DNA of 42,542 nucleotides from NCBI GenBank assembly GCA_028821145.1, contig JAPPHC010000038.1:1-42542 (forward strand), in the 5' to 3' direction. This document shows, piece after piece, positions 24,039 to 33,969 of this stretch. Within the stretch, counting starts at the first letter, position 1, and each line of letters starts with the position of its first letter. The translations under genes and the position numbers were made by a program. Source of the DNA: Gammaproteobacteria bacterium (GTDB lineage: Bacteria > Pseudomonadota > Gammaproteobacteria > Steroidobacterales > Foliamicaceae). A model generated the notes under the pieces. The model did not search any database. It was not told the origin of the DNA and saw only the letters and a list, made by a program, of their open reading frames with translations.

Positions 24039-24734
24039 ATGGAAATCAAGGCCATCAGCTTTGACTGTTACGGAACGCTGATCGATTGGGAAAGCGGCAT
24101 TGCCGATGCATTGTCGGATTGGTCGCGGCGCCACGGAGCAGCCCTGGAACGCGCCGAATTGCTGGCGGCGTTCTCCGAGGCTGAGCCCGTGGTGCAGTCG
24201 TCCGATCCGGATTTGCCCTATCCCGAGGTGCTGCGCCGGGTAGCGCAAAGGATCGGACGCAGGTTCGACTTGCCCGTAAGCGATGCCGATGTCGGCGGGT
24301 TCGCCCGGTCGATTCGCCGCTGGCCGCCGTTTTCGGATACATCGAAGGCGCTGGCCCGGCTGCAGGAGCACTATCGACTTGTGGTGCTGTCGAACGTGGA
24401 CAAGGCGTCCTTCGCGGCAACCGAGCGGGCCCTGGGCATCCGCTTCGACCTCGTGTGCACCGCCGAGGAGATCGGCTCGTACAAACCGGACCCGCGCAAC
24501 TTCCGTTTCCTGCTGGCCCGGCTGTCGGAAATGGGCATCGACAGGACGGAATTGCTGCACGCCGCGCAAAGCCTTTATCACGACATAGAGCCCGCCCGCG
24601 CGCTGGGGATCCGCACCGCCTGGGTGGACCGCTATGCCGGCGCGACGTCCGGGGCGGCGCGCGCTCCACAAAACCGGATCGAGGCCGACATTCGGATCTC
24701 CAGCCTGGACGAACTTGTCGAGTCGCTCCAGTAG
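24039..24734 (+). CDS. HAD-superfamily hydrolase, haloacid-dehalogenase type II-like
   Basis: A 231-residue HAD hydrolase of the L-2-haloacid dehalogenase branch. Motif I is FDCYGTLIDWE with the nucleophile Asp at about residue 9. Motif II is LVVLSNVD. Motif III Lys is in IGSYKPDPRNF. The type II signature follows as HAAQSLYHDIEPARALGIRT. The class dehalogenates short 2-haloacids or dephosphorylates small metabolites; annotation as a true dehalogenase is not secure. The Shine-Dalgarno GGAAGGAA stands before the ATG and a -10-like TAAAAT lies at 24009-24014. It is the first gene of a plus-strand run with MATE and TRAP genes; the link to 2-hydroxy- or haloacid transport is plausible but inferred. 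Confidence 0.92.
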   Translation: MEIKAISFDCYGTLIDWESGIADALSDWSRRHGAALERAELLAAFSEAEPVVQSSDPDLPYPEVLRRVAQRIGRRFDLPVSDADVGGFARSIRRWPPFSDTSKALARLQEHYRLVVLSNVDKASFAATERALGIRFDLVCTAEEIGSYKPDPRNFRFLLARLSEMGIDRTELLHAAQSLYHDIEPARALGIRTAWVDRYAGATSGAARAPQNRIEADIRISSLDELVESLQ

Positions 24735-24775
24735 CCGTACAGCGCAGCGGCCCCGTCCCGTATCATGCGCGGTTC

Positions 24776-26146
24776 ATGGAAGCGCGCCTGACCGAGGGGC
24801 CCGTCGGCCGCCATCTCTGGGAACTGATGGTCCCGATGATGATCGGGCTGCTGGCCATGATCTCGTTCGGACTGGTGGACGCCTGGTTCGTCAGCCGGCT
24901 CGGTCCACTGCCGCTGGCCGCCGTCAGTTTTACGCAGCCCGTGGGGTTCGTCGTGGCCGCCGTTGCGATGGGCATCGGCGTGGGCGCCAGTTCGGTGATC
25001 GCGCGTCTGCTGGGCCAGGGCAACAGGCGCCGGGTGCGGCGCATCGCCACCCATGCGTTCATGCTGAGCGGAATGCTGGGCCTGGTGCTGCTGGCGGCGG
25101 GTTGGGTCTTCATGGACGACATCTTCGGACTGATGGGCGCCGACGAGACCACGATGCCGCTGGTTCGCGACTATATGGAGATTTACCTGGTCGGGCTGAT
25201 CTTGGTAATTGGGCCCGCCATCGGCGGTGCGATCCTGCGCGCGCTCGGGGACGCCAAGTCGCCTGGAGTCCTGCTCGCCCTCACCGCCCTGGTCAATGCC
25301 ATCCTGGACCCGATCCTGATCTTCGGCTTGTTCGGGTTCCCCCGGCTGGAGGTGCAGGGCGCGGCGCTTGCCACCGTGATCGCCAACTTTTTGTCGCTGG
25401 CGGCCATGCTGGTCATCGGCATCCGCCGCGACAAGTTCCTGACGCTGCGCGGCATGAAACTGATTCTCGATTCCTGGAAGCGCATCCTGCACGTGGGGCT
25501 TTCGGCCACCGCTTCCGGGTTGATGGCGCCACTGACTTCCGCATTCGTGGTGGCGATGGTGGCCCGCTTCGGCCAGACGGCGGTGGCCGGCTTCGGCGTC
25601 GGAATCCGCACCGAGGCGATGGCGCTGTTGCCGTTCATGGCTCTGGGCGCCGCGATCGGACCGTTCGTGGGCCAGAATGCGGGCGCGGAACGGATGGACC
25701 GGGTGCGCGAGGCGCACAACTGGTGCCTGCGCTTCACGTCCATTTACGGCCTCTCCGTGGCCGCCCTGCTGAGCATCTTCGCCGTGCCGATTGTTGGACT
25801 ATTTACCCATGACGAGGGCGCCATGCGCGCGGCGGTGACCCAGCTTCGCATCCTGCCCTGGACCTATTGCCTGCTGGGCGTGACCATTGTCGCGAACACT
25901 TCCCTCAACGCGCTCGGCAAACCCCTGGCGGCCATGATGGTCTCGCTGTGCCGGACGCTGCTGGTCTATGTGCCGCTTTCGTGGCTGCTGGGCCTGTGGT
26001 TCGGGCTGATCGGGGTGTTCTTCGGCGGCGCCCTGGGCAACCTGGTGTCCGCCGCCGTCGGCTTTCTGCTCCTGCGGCGCGGGCTGCGCCAGATTGAGCT
26101 GACCGGCGCTCTTCCGGACTTGGACCGTGGCAAGGTCGCGGCTTAA
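24776..26146 (+). CDS. MATE-family efflux transporter
   Basis: A 456-residue multidrug and toxin extrusion (MatE) protein of the inner membrane with about 12 hydrophobic segments. The N-terminal half starts GPVGRHLWELMVPMMIGLLA, then VDAWFVSRLGPLPLAAVSF. Mid-protein ALTALVNAILDPILIFGLFG is typical, and the second half repeats the pattern (GFGVGIRTEAMALLPFMALG). It would export cationic drugs or metabolites against Na+ or H+. Start 24776 has no Shine-Dalgarno but TATCAT at 24761-24766 stands 9 bases upstream, so the message may be leaderless; upstream in-frame sequence to 24455 overlaps the HAD gene and is not protein-like. The dctP gene begins inside its last 20 bases. Confidence 0.93.
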   Translation: MEARLTEGPVGRHLWELMVPMMIGLLAMISFGLVDAWFVSRLGPLPLAAVSFTQPVGFVVAAVAMGIGVGASSVIARLLGQGNRRRVRRIATHAFMLSGMLGLVLLAAGWVFMDDIFGLMGADETTMPLVRDYMEIYLVGLILVIGPAIGGAILRALGDAKSPGVLLALTALVNAILDPILIFGLFGFPRLEVQGAALATVIANFLSLAAMLVIGIRRDKFLTLRGMKLILDSWKRILHVGLSATASGLMAPLTSAFVVAMVARFGQTAVAGFGVGIRTEAMALLPFMALGAAIGPFVGQNAGAERMDRVREAHNWCLRFTSIYGLSVAALLSIFAVPIVGLFTHDEGAMRAAVTQLRILPWTYCLLGVTIVANTSLNALGKPLAAMMVSLCRTLLVYVPLSWLLGLWFGLIGVFFGGALGNLVSAAVGFLLLRRGLRQIELTGALPDLDRGKVAA

Positions 26147-27152
26147 GACGCTAGCCGCCGCGCTCGCGCTGGCGGCTTGCGCGCCGGCCGCCGGCGAGGA
26201 GACGCTGACCCTGGTGAGTTCCTGGAACCGCCAGATCAATTTCTCGCAGCACGCCCAGCACTACATCGACGCGGTCAACGAACGAGGCCGCGGCGTCGTT
26301 CAGATCGAGTTCATCGGCGGCCCGGAGGTCATTCCTCAGCGCCAGCTCTTCTACGCCCTGCGCCGCGGCGTGATCGACATGGCGCTGGGCGGTATCACCT
26401 ACTACCTCGGGCTGCTGCCGGAGGGCGACGCCATCTTCGCCTCCAACATCGACCCGATGCAGGCGCGCGCCAGCGGCGCGCTCGAGGCCCTGCAGCCGTA
26501 CTGGAAGAAACGCGCCAACGCCCACCTGATCGGCTGGATGCAGTCCGGCATCGGCATCAGCATCTACCTGGCCCGCCGGCCCGAATTCACGCCCGACGGA
26601 ATGCCGGACCTTCGCGGCCTGAAGCTCCGCACCTCGCCGTCCAACCGGGAACTGCTCTACGCCTTCGGGGCCCGCCCGGTGCAGATTGCCCTGCGCGAAA
26701 CGTATACCGCCCTGCAGCGAGGCATCGTCGATGGCCTGGCCTTCACCAGCGTGGGTCTCGCGGACCTGGGCGTGGAGGAGTTCGTCCGCTACCGCATCGA
26801 CCCGGAAGTGCTGAACCTCTCCATCTGCCTGCAGATCAACCTCGACCGCTGGAACGCCCTTAGCGACGAAGCGCGCCACATCCTCACCGACGAGGCGACC
26901 CGGTACGCGGTGGAGGCGAATCAATGGTTCCGCGAACTGCGCATTCGCGAATACGCGGAACTGGCCGAGACCGGTTTCCAGAGCGTGCCGGCGCCGGATC
27001 CGGAGGCTTTTCGGGACCTTGCCCACCAGGTGGTCTGGGAGCGCATGCGCAAGCGCGCTCCCGACTCGGTCGAGGCGCTGAAGCCGCTGTTTTACCCGCA
27101 GAGCGACGAAGCGGCCCGGGTGGAAGGGCGCCCCGTCCTCAATGAACCTTAG
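26127..27152 (+). CDS. TRAP transporter substrate-binding protein (DctP family)
   Basis: A 341-residue periplasmic solute receptor. The signal peptide ends in LALAACAPAAGEE, which could be a lipobox (LAAC) or a signal peptidase I site. The DctP fold is shown by WNRQINFSQHAQHYIDAVNE, DMALGGITYYLGLLPEGDAI, LRGLKLRTSPSNRELLYAFG and ALQRGIVDGLAF. The Arg in LKLRTSPSNR is the usual carboxylate-binding position, so the substrate is probably an organic acid. The start is GTG at 26127, inside the end of the MATE gene (20-base overlap), and its end overlaps dctQ by 11 bases, so all three are coupled. Confidence 0.93.
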   Translation: MARSRLKTLAAALALAACAPAAGEETLTLVSSWNRQINFSQHAQHYIDAVNERGRGVVQIEFIGGPEVIPQRQLFYALRRGVIDMALGGITYYLGLLPEGDAIFASNIDPMQARASGALEALQPYWKKRANAHLIGWMQSGIGISIYLARRPEFTPDGMPDLRGLKLRTSPSNRELLYAFGARPVQIALRETYTALQRGIVDGLAFTSVGLADLGVEEFVRYRIDPEVLNLSICLQINLDRWNALSDEARHILTDEATRYAVEANQWFRELRIREYAELAETGFQSVPAPDPEAFRDLAHQVVWERMRKRAPDSVEALKPLFYPQSDEAARVEGRPVLNEP

Positions 27153-27669
27153 GGGCATGTCCAGGGAGATGATTTCCAGGGCCTGGGACAAGCTCGTGAA
27201 CGGCATGGTGCTGTTCGCCTGCGCGCTGATCGCCGCCGACTGCCTGCTGATCGTGGTGGACGTGACCCTGCGCAACTTCGGCCGGCAACCGCCTGCCTAC
27301 ACGGTCGCACTTACCGAGTATTCGCTGCTCTACCTGACCATGGCCGCCGCGCCCTGGCTGGTGCGCGAGCGCGCCTGGATCGTGGTGGAAGTCATCTACC
27401 GGCGGACTTCACCGACTTTGCGTGGAAGGCTCGACAAGCTGATCTTCGGCCTCTGCACCCTGGTCAGCGTAATCGTGGCGGTGATGGCCGGCATCCTTGC
27501 GGTAGAGGGCGTCATGCGGGGCGAAGTCGAAATCCGCTCGCTGGACATGCCGCGCTGGGCGCTGTTTGCACCGGTGACGCTGGGCTTCTCCATGATGGCG
27601 GTGGAGTTCACGCGTTGCCTCATCCGCGGGGACAGCATGTCCCAGGCCGAGGCCGACCAGGCCTTCTGA
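27142..27669 (+). CDS. TRAP transporter small permease subunit (DctQ)
   Basis: A 175-residue membrane protein with four hydrophobic segments: GMVLFACALIAADCLLIVVD, YTVALTEYSLLYLTMAAAPW, LIFGLCTLVSVIVAVMAGIL and WALFAPVTLGFSMMAVEF. This is the DctQ layout; it holds the large permease and binding protein in a functional Na+-coupled TRAP complex. The start at 27142 has GGAAGGG about 12 bases upstream. Internal ATGs at 27157 and 27169 are possible but sit directly against purine runs. It overlaps dctP by 11 bases and is 9 bases before dctM. Confidence 0.92.
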   Translation: MNLRGMSREMISRAWDKLVNGMVLFACALIAADCLLIVVDVTLRNFGRQPPAYTVALTEYSLLYLTMAAAPWLVRERAWIVVEVIYRRTSPTLRGRLDKLIFGLCTLVSVIVAVMAGILAVEGVMRGEVEIRSLDMPRWALFAPVTLGFSMMAVEFTRCLIRGDSMSQAEADQAF

Positions 27670-27678
27670 TCTTCCGTC

Positions 27679-28965
27679 ATGACCGCAGGCCTCGCCGTAT
27701 TCTTGCTGGTCCTTGCCTTCATGGCGATGGGCGTGCCGGTGGCTTTCGCCTTCCTGGCCGCCAACCTCCTGGGCGCCTGGATACTTGTCGGCGACTGGTA
27801 CGGCCCGCTGCAGGTTGTGGACAACTCCACCAGCCTGATCACGAGTTTCACGCTGGTCGCCGTGCCCATGTTCGTGTTCATGGGCGCCCTGCTGTTTCAT
27901 TCGGGCCTGGCGCTGCGGGTGTTCGACGCGCTGGAGACGCTGTTCGGCAGGCTTCCCGCGCGTCTGAGCTACATCACCGTCGCCGGCGGCTCGACCTTTT
28001 CCACGCTCACCGGATCGACGATGGCCAACACCGCCATGCTCGGCTCGCTGATGATTCCCGAAATGACCCGCCGGGGATATGCGCCGCACATGTCCATCGG
28101 ACCCATCATCGGCACCGGCGGCCTGGCCATGCTGATCCCGCCCTCTTCGCTGGGCGTCCTGCTCGGCAGCCTTGCCGGGCTCAACATCGGCGCGCTGCTG
28201 ATCGCGGGAATCCTTCCCGGCCTGGTGCTGGCGGTCGGCTACAGCCTGGTCATCTATCTGCAGGCGCGTCTCAATCCGGCCAGCGCGCCCAGTTACGGCG
28301 TGCAAAGGGTTCCGGTCAAGCGCCGTGTTCAGCTCCTGGTGTTCAACATTCTGCCGTTGGGGCTGGTGGTGTTCTGCGTCGTGGGTTTCATTGTGCTCGG
28401 CTGGGCAACGCCTTCGGAGGCCGCGGCCTTCGGCGCACTCAGCGTGGCCGCGCTTGCGGCTTTTTCCCGCAAACTCACGGTCAGGGCGCTGCGGGCCGCC
28501 CTGGCCAGCACGGTTCGCATCTCCGGCATGGTGTTCCTGCTGATCCTGAGTTCGTCGGTGTTCAGCCAGCTGATGGCCTTCTCGGGCGCCAGCACGGCGG
28601 TGGTGGAATGGTCGATCGCGCTGGAGGCGGGACCGTACGCGAAGTTGCTGCTGATGTTCGCGCTGATGCTGGTGCTGGGCATGTTCATGGACCAGCTTTC
28701 GATCATGCTGCTCACCATCCCGGTGTTCTTTCCGCTGGCCACGCTGATGGGCTTCGACCCCATCTGGTTCGGCGTGGTGGTGCTGCTGGCCCTGGAGATG
28801 AGCCTGACGACGCCGCCGTTCGGGCTGCTGCTGTTCCTGATGCAGAGCGTCGCCCCGAAGGGCACTACGCTCGGGCAGGTCATCCGCGCCGCCTTGCCCT
28901 ACCTCGCCTGCGACGCGCTGCTGCTGGGCGTGCTGATCCTGTTTCCCGCCATCACCCTCCGCTGA
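27679..28965 (+). CDS. TRAP transporter large permease subunit (DctM)
   Basis: A 428-residue inner-membrane permease of the DctM family with about 11-12 hydrophobic helices, near the usual 425-residue length. Diagnostic stretches are FMAMGVPVAFAFLAANLLGA, PMFVFMGALLFHSGLALRVF, GGSTFSTLTGSTMANTAMLG, GTGGLAMLIPPSSLGVLLGS, the second pseudo-repeat MFMDQLSIMLLTIPVFFPLA, and SLTTPPFGLLLFLMQSVAPK. Together with 26127-27669 it forms a complete three-component TRAP system. It is followed 23 bases later by the long perfect hairpin at 28989-29094. Confidence 0.95.
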   Translation: MTAGLAVFLLVLAFMAMGVPVAFAFLAANLLGAWILVGDWYGPLQVVDNSTSLITSFTLVAVPMFVFMGALLFHSGLALRVFDALETLFGRLPARLSYITVAGGSTFSTLTGSTMANTAMLGSLMIPEMTRRGYAPHMSIGPIIGTGGLAMLIPPSSLGVLLGSLAGLNIGALLIAGILPGLVLAVGYSLVIYLQARLNPASAPSYGVQRVPVKRRVQLLVFNILPLGLVVFCVVGFIVLGWATPSEAAAFGALSVAALAAFSRKLTVRALRAALASTVRISGMVFLLILSSSVFSQLMAFSGASTAVVEWSIALEAGPYAKLLLMFALMLVLGMFMDQLSIMLLTIPVFFPLATLMGFDPIWFGVVVLLALEMSLTTPPFGLLLFLMQSVAPKGTTLGQVIRAALPYLACDALLLGVLILFPAITLR

Positions 28966-28988
28966 CACCAATCTAAGGCCGGCACGAG

Positions 28989-29094
28989 CGTTCTTCCGCC
29001 CCCGGTCGTGCGGGAGTGTCGGCGACAGGGATGTCGCCGCCAAGCTCCATGGATGGATTTATGCGTCTCCCGCACGACCGGGGGCGGAAGAACG
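28989..29094. repeat. Long perfect inverted repeat (hairpin element copy C)
   Basis: Arms 28989-29016 and 29067-29094 are perfectly complementary over 28 bases. The 50-base loop contains a second hairpin, CGGCGAC (29020-29026) with GTCGCCG (29033-29039) around AGGGAT, and the phrase CTCCATGGATGG. It is related to copies A and B: shared CAGGGA, GGATGG, GCGTCTCCC at the loop-stem border and CGGGAG/CTCCCG at the inner stem. The outer arms differ in sequence but remain complementary. It lies between convergent gene ends (dctM at 28965, methyltransferase-like at 29105), a place suited to a bidirectional transcription stop or mRNA 3' end stabiliser. Confidence 0.9.
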
Positions 29095-29104
29095 CGGATT
29101 CAGG

Positions 29105-29833
29105 CTATTCGGTAGGCTTGGTGAGCTTGTAGAGCAGCCGGTCGGTCTTCCCCCGGATCGCGGGATCGAACACCATGATGCTGTGATCGTCGTCCGGATT
29201 GCGCAGCAGGTCCGAACTCTGCATCTCGAAGCCGGCGGCCTCGATAATCGGCAGCGCCGTGGCCACGTTCAGGCGATGCAACTGGGTGTTGTCCTTGTCC
29301 GGGTCACCGTAGTGGTCGATCACGCCGAGCACGCCGCCCGGTTTGAGCAAGTCCCTGACCGCGGCCAGCAGGATCGCAACGTCCTCGTCGCTTCCGAAGT
29401 TGTGGCGGTCATGCAGGTTCAGGGCGGTCAGGGCCGCGTCCAGCGAGCCGGGCTCGAGGCCGGTGTCGCCCTCATCGCGGTCCACCCGGATCACGTTCGG
29501 GAGCCGGTTGTCTGCCAGACGGGCCGTAATCGCCTTGTCGTAGGCGTTGTCATTGAAGCCCAGCAACATGGGAGGATTCTGGGCATAGACGGTGCCCTCC
29601 GGTCCCACGGCCACCGAAAGCACCTCGGTGTACCAGCCGCCCGAAGCAAGCAGGTCCATTACGGTCATGCCCGGCCCGATTCCGAGAAAGTCGAGCACCT
29701 CGGCCGGCCTTCTGGCCTCGTCCCGCGCCTTGTCCGCGTCGGATCGGCCGCTGGCCGCCAGTTGCTGCGCCAGGTCCGCGGACGCGGACATCGAGAACAG
29801 GGCCATCAGGACCACCCCAAGCAGTTTCTTCAT
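29105..29833 (-). CDS. Exported methyltransferase-like protein
   Basis: A 242-residue protein with a Sec signal peptide (MKKLLGVVLMALFSMSASA) that should be periplasmic. The mature part has a class I methyltransferase-like fold: ARRPAEVLDFLGIGPGMTVM and DLLASGGWYTEVLSVAVGPEG stand for motif I, and DAALTALNLHDRHNFG and LLKPGGVLGVIDHYGDP stand for motifs IV and V. Similar predicted exported methyltransferases occur widely in Proteobacteria with unknown function. Motif I lacks the usual GxGxG (it reads LASGGW), so SAM binding is uncertain. Start 29833 is supported by GGAGGA. It stands alone between hairpin C and the small membrane protein. Confidence 0.85.
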   Translation of the reverse strand: MKKLLGVVLMALFSMSASADLAQQLAASGRSDADKARDEARRPAEVLDFLGIGPGMTVMDLLASGGWYTEVLSVAVGPEGTVYAQNPPMLLGFNDNAYDKAITARLADNRLPNVIRVDRDEGDTGLEPGSLDAALTALNLHDRHNFGSDEDVAILLAAVRDLLKPGGVLGVIDHYGDPDKDNTQLHRLNVATALPIIEAAGFEMQSSDLLRNPDDDHSIMVFDPAIRGKTDRLLYKLTKPTE

Positions 29834-29933
29834 TACCGTTCCTCCTCCCCGGAATCGGGGGCCGCAAAGTGTAACGCGTCGTGACGTATATGCCCGGAGG
29901 CGGAGATTGAAGAAATGCCTTCCCCTTTTGAAC

Positions 29934-29961
29934 TTGGTTACATGTGGACGGCGCCTATACT
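29934..29961 (+). promoter_or_regulatory. Sigma70-type promoter for the small membrane protein
   Basis: TTGGTT (29934-29939) and TATACT (29956-29961) are separated by 16 bases. Predicted transcription would start around 29967-29969. That leaves a leader of about 15 bases carrying GGTGAG before the ATG at 29983, or a leaderless start at ATG 29968. Confidence 0.5.
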
Positions 29962-29982
29962 TGCGGCATGGGTGAGATATCC

Positions 29983-30111
29983 ATGACGGAAATCGGCGCT
30001 CGACTGGCCGTCCTCGAACGTCTGCTCTACTGGACGCTCGGCCTCATCGGCGGCCTCATACTGGCGCTTTTGACCGGTGCTTTCGCCATCATTGCCTCCT
30101 TGCTGCAGTAG
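29983..30111 (+). CDS. Small single-helix membrane protein
   Basis: A 42-residue open frame (47 if it starts at ATG 29968). It begins MTEIGARLAVLERLLYWTLG, a short amphipathic helix running into one hydrophobic transmembrane helix that ends ASLLQ. Support comes from GGTGAG 6 bases upstream of 29983, a good promoter immediately before it, and a stop only 2 bases from the convergent acs stop, leaving no spare DNA. The pattern resembles short XhlA/holin-like or other single-span proteins, but no function is claimed. Confidence 0.55.
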   Translation: MTEIGARLAVLERLLYWTLGLIGGLILALLTGAFAIIASLLQ

Positions 30112-30113
30112 CT

Positions 30114-32075
<1,962 letters not shown>

Positions 32076-32097
32076 GACGGCCCGCCGTCCGGGTGGT

Positions 32098-32715
32098 TCA
32101 GGCGGCCTGTTCGAAGCGGCTTTGCAGGCGGCTGTCGCGCGGGAAATGGGCCTTCAGGAACTCCATCTGGTCGGCCAGCACGCGCCGGCCCTTCAGATAG
32201 ATGTACTCGGCGTAAGTGGGCACGAAGGGCACGGCCAGCAACTGCATGCCGGCGTCCTCGGGCAGCCGGCCGCCCTTGAAGTTGTTGCAGCGCTTGCAGG
32301 CCGCCACCACGTTGGCCCAGGCGTCCGATCCGCCCATGCTGATCGGGCGCACATGATCGCGCGTCAGGTCGCGTTTGAGGAAGCGCCCGCCGCAGTACAT
32401 GCAGATCTGCGCATCGCGGCGGAACAGCGTGTGGTTGTTGAGCGGCGGCGTGTAATTGTCGAGACGCTTGTTGAGTCCCGCCGACACGCCCTGGGTGGCC
32501 ACGATCGTGTTCACGTCCACCTCGCTGCGGTGGCCGGTGCGCGCGCAGATTCCGCCGCGAATCCGGAAAAGGGGCCGGCCGCAGTGATAGGCGACCTGGC
32601 CCGCGTGATAGAGCCGCACGGCATCGCGGTAGTCGATCCAGCCCAGGGGGCGGCCCGCCACGTCGGTGCGCAGCACCCACTGGCGCAAGTCCAAGGCGTC
32701 TTCAAGCAGCAGCAT
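32098..32715 (-). CDS. HNH endonuclease
   Basis: A 205-residue protein with a zinc-finger HNH nuclease core: [20 protein letters not shown] supplies the first Cys pair and the DH of the active site, [20 protein letters not shown] supplies the central Asn and second Cys pair, and [14 protein letters not shown] follows. The N-terminal about 90 residues ([20 protein letters not shown]) are a family extension of unknown role. Start 32715 is chosen because AGGGAG lies 6 bases upstream and a promoter is present; the open frame runs on to 34092 antisense to pntAA, which is spurious. No restriction methylase, phage or toxin-immunity gene is adjacent. Chromosomal stand-alone HNH proteins of this type are widespread in Gammaproteobacteria. 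Confidence 0.9.
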   Translation of the reverse strand: MLLLEDALDLRQWVLRTDVAGRPLGWIDYRDAVRLYHAGQVAYHCGRPLFRIRGGICARTGHRSEVDVNTIVATQGVSAGLNKRLDNYTPPLNNHTLFRRDAQICMYCGGRFLKRDLTRDHVRPISMGGSDAWANVVAACKRCNNFKGGRLPEDAGMQLLAVPFVPTYAEYIYLKGRRVLADQMEFLKAHFPRDSRLQSRFEQAA

Positions 32716-32737
32716 CACACGCTCCCTTTCAGGTGGC

Positions 32738-32765
32738 CTTATACCTCTAAATTGCGAAATTTCAA
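32738..32765 (-). promoter_or_regulatory. Promoter with internal palindrome for the HNH gene
   Basis: On the minus strand TTGAAA (32760-32765) and TATAAG (32738-32743) are 16 bases apart, a good sigma70 promoter. The A+T-rich palindrome AAATTGCGAAATTT (32749-32762) lies between and partly over the -35, the position of a repressor site. Confidence 0.6.
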
Positions 32766-32847
32766 TGTCCGACGGGCAAAACCGGCGCGGCCGGTCGGCT
32801 AAAATGCGCGCCAACTCCCGCTTGCTGCGCAGTATTTCTTCTCCCAG

Positions 32848-33963
32848 ATGCCCCTGACAATCGGCGTTTTGCGCGAGACCGCGCCAGGCGAAAAGCGCGT
32901 GGCCGTGGTGCCCAAGGTCTGGGTGCGCATGCAGGCCGCGGGGCTGCGCGTCGTCATGGAGAAGGGCGCGGGCCTTGCCGCAAGTTTCGCGGACAGCGAC
33001 TACCAGGACATCGGGATCGAGTCGTCGCCCGGCACCGTGACGAAGGCATGCGACGCCCTTTTCTGCGTCGGGCCGCCGGAGATCGAGCGCATCGGGGAAC
33101 TGAAGAAGGGTGCGATGGTGATGGGCCTGCTGAACGCCTACACGCCGTCCGAAACGACCGACGCCCTGCGGGATTCCGGAGTAACGGCATTTTCGATGGA
33201 ACTGGTGCCGCGGATTGCACGCGCCCAGTCCATGGACGTGCTGTCGTCGCAGGCTTCGGTGGCCGGCTACAAGGCGGTCCTGATGGCGGCCGACGAGATG
33301 CAGAAGTTCCTGCCCATGCTGACTACCGCCGCCGGCACGATCAGTCCCGCGCGGGCCCTGGTTCTGGGCGCCGGCGTCGCGGGGCTGCAGGCCATCGCCA
33401 CCGCCCACCGGCTGGGCGCCGTGGTCGAGGCCTATGACGTGCGCGAGGAAACGCGCGAGCAGGTGGAGTCCCTGGGCGCCCGCTTCGTCGACTCCGGCGT
33501 AAGCGCGACCGGCGAAGGCGGCTATGCGCGGGAACTGACGGACGAGGAAAAGGCCATGCAGCAGGAGGCCCTGGATCGCCATATCGCGGCCTCCGACATG
33601 CTGATCACCACGGCTGCGGTTCCCGGCCGGCCCTCCCCGCGCATCGTCAGCGCCGCCGCGGTCGAGCAGATGCGGCCGGGCTCGGTCATCGTGGACCTGG
33701 CGGCCGAGGGCGGCGGTAACTGCGAGTTGAGCCGTCCGGGCGAGACGATCGACCACAATGGCGTGCGCATCATGGCGCCGTTGAAAGTGCCCGCGATGAT
33801 GGCCCGCCACGCCAGCGCCATGTATTCGCGCAACCTGTTCAATTTCATCAAGCCCGCCATCAACGGCGACGAGTTCTCGCTCGACCTTGACGACCCTGTC
33901 TTCGCGGGCACGCTGCTGACCCATGAGGGCGAGATCCGTTACGCGGGAGCGAGGAGGGACTGA
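32848..33963 (+). CDS. pntAA: NAD(P) transhydrogenase alpha subunit, part 1 (NAD-binding domain I)
   Basis: A 371-residue soluble NAD(H)-binding subunit of proton-translocating transhydrogenase. It starts TIGVLRETAPGEKRVAVVPK, typical of the alanine dehydrogenase/PntA fold. ARAQSMDVLSSQASVAGYKA and the Rossmann motif LVLGAGVAGLQAIATA follow, with AYDVREETREQVESLGARF at the adenosine-binding end. The size matches the three-gene form of the enzyme, where the alpha chain is split. It is followed by pntAB after 6 bases. A -10-like TAAAAT at 32800-32805 lies 42 bases upstream, divergent from the HNH promoter. Confidence 0.96.
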   Translation: MPLTIGVLRETAPGEKRVAVVPKVWVRMQAAGLRVVMEKGAGLAASFADSDYQDIGIESSPGTVTKACDALFCVGPPEIERIGELKKGAMVMGLLNAYTPSETTDALRDSGVTAFSMELVPRIARAQSMDVLSSQASVAGYKAVLMAADEMQKFLPMLTTAAGTISPARALVLGAGVAGLQAIATAHRLGAVVEAYDVREETREQVESLGARFVDSGVSATGEGGYARELTDEEKAMQQEALDRHIAASDMLITTAAVPGRPSPRIVSAAAVEQMRPGSVIVDLAAEGGGNCELSRPGETIDHNGVRIMAPLKVPAMMARHASAMYSRNLFNFIKPAINGDEFSLDLDDPVFAGTLLTHEGEIRYAGARRD

Positions 33964-33969
33964 ACCGCA

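Noticed and set aside
24455-24775. Upstream extension of the MATE frame
   Set aside because: It overlaps the HAD gene in another frame and lacks hydrophobic or conserved sequence.
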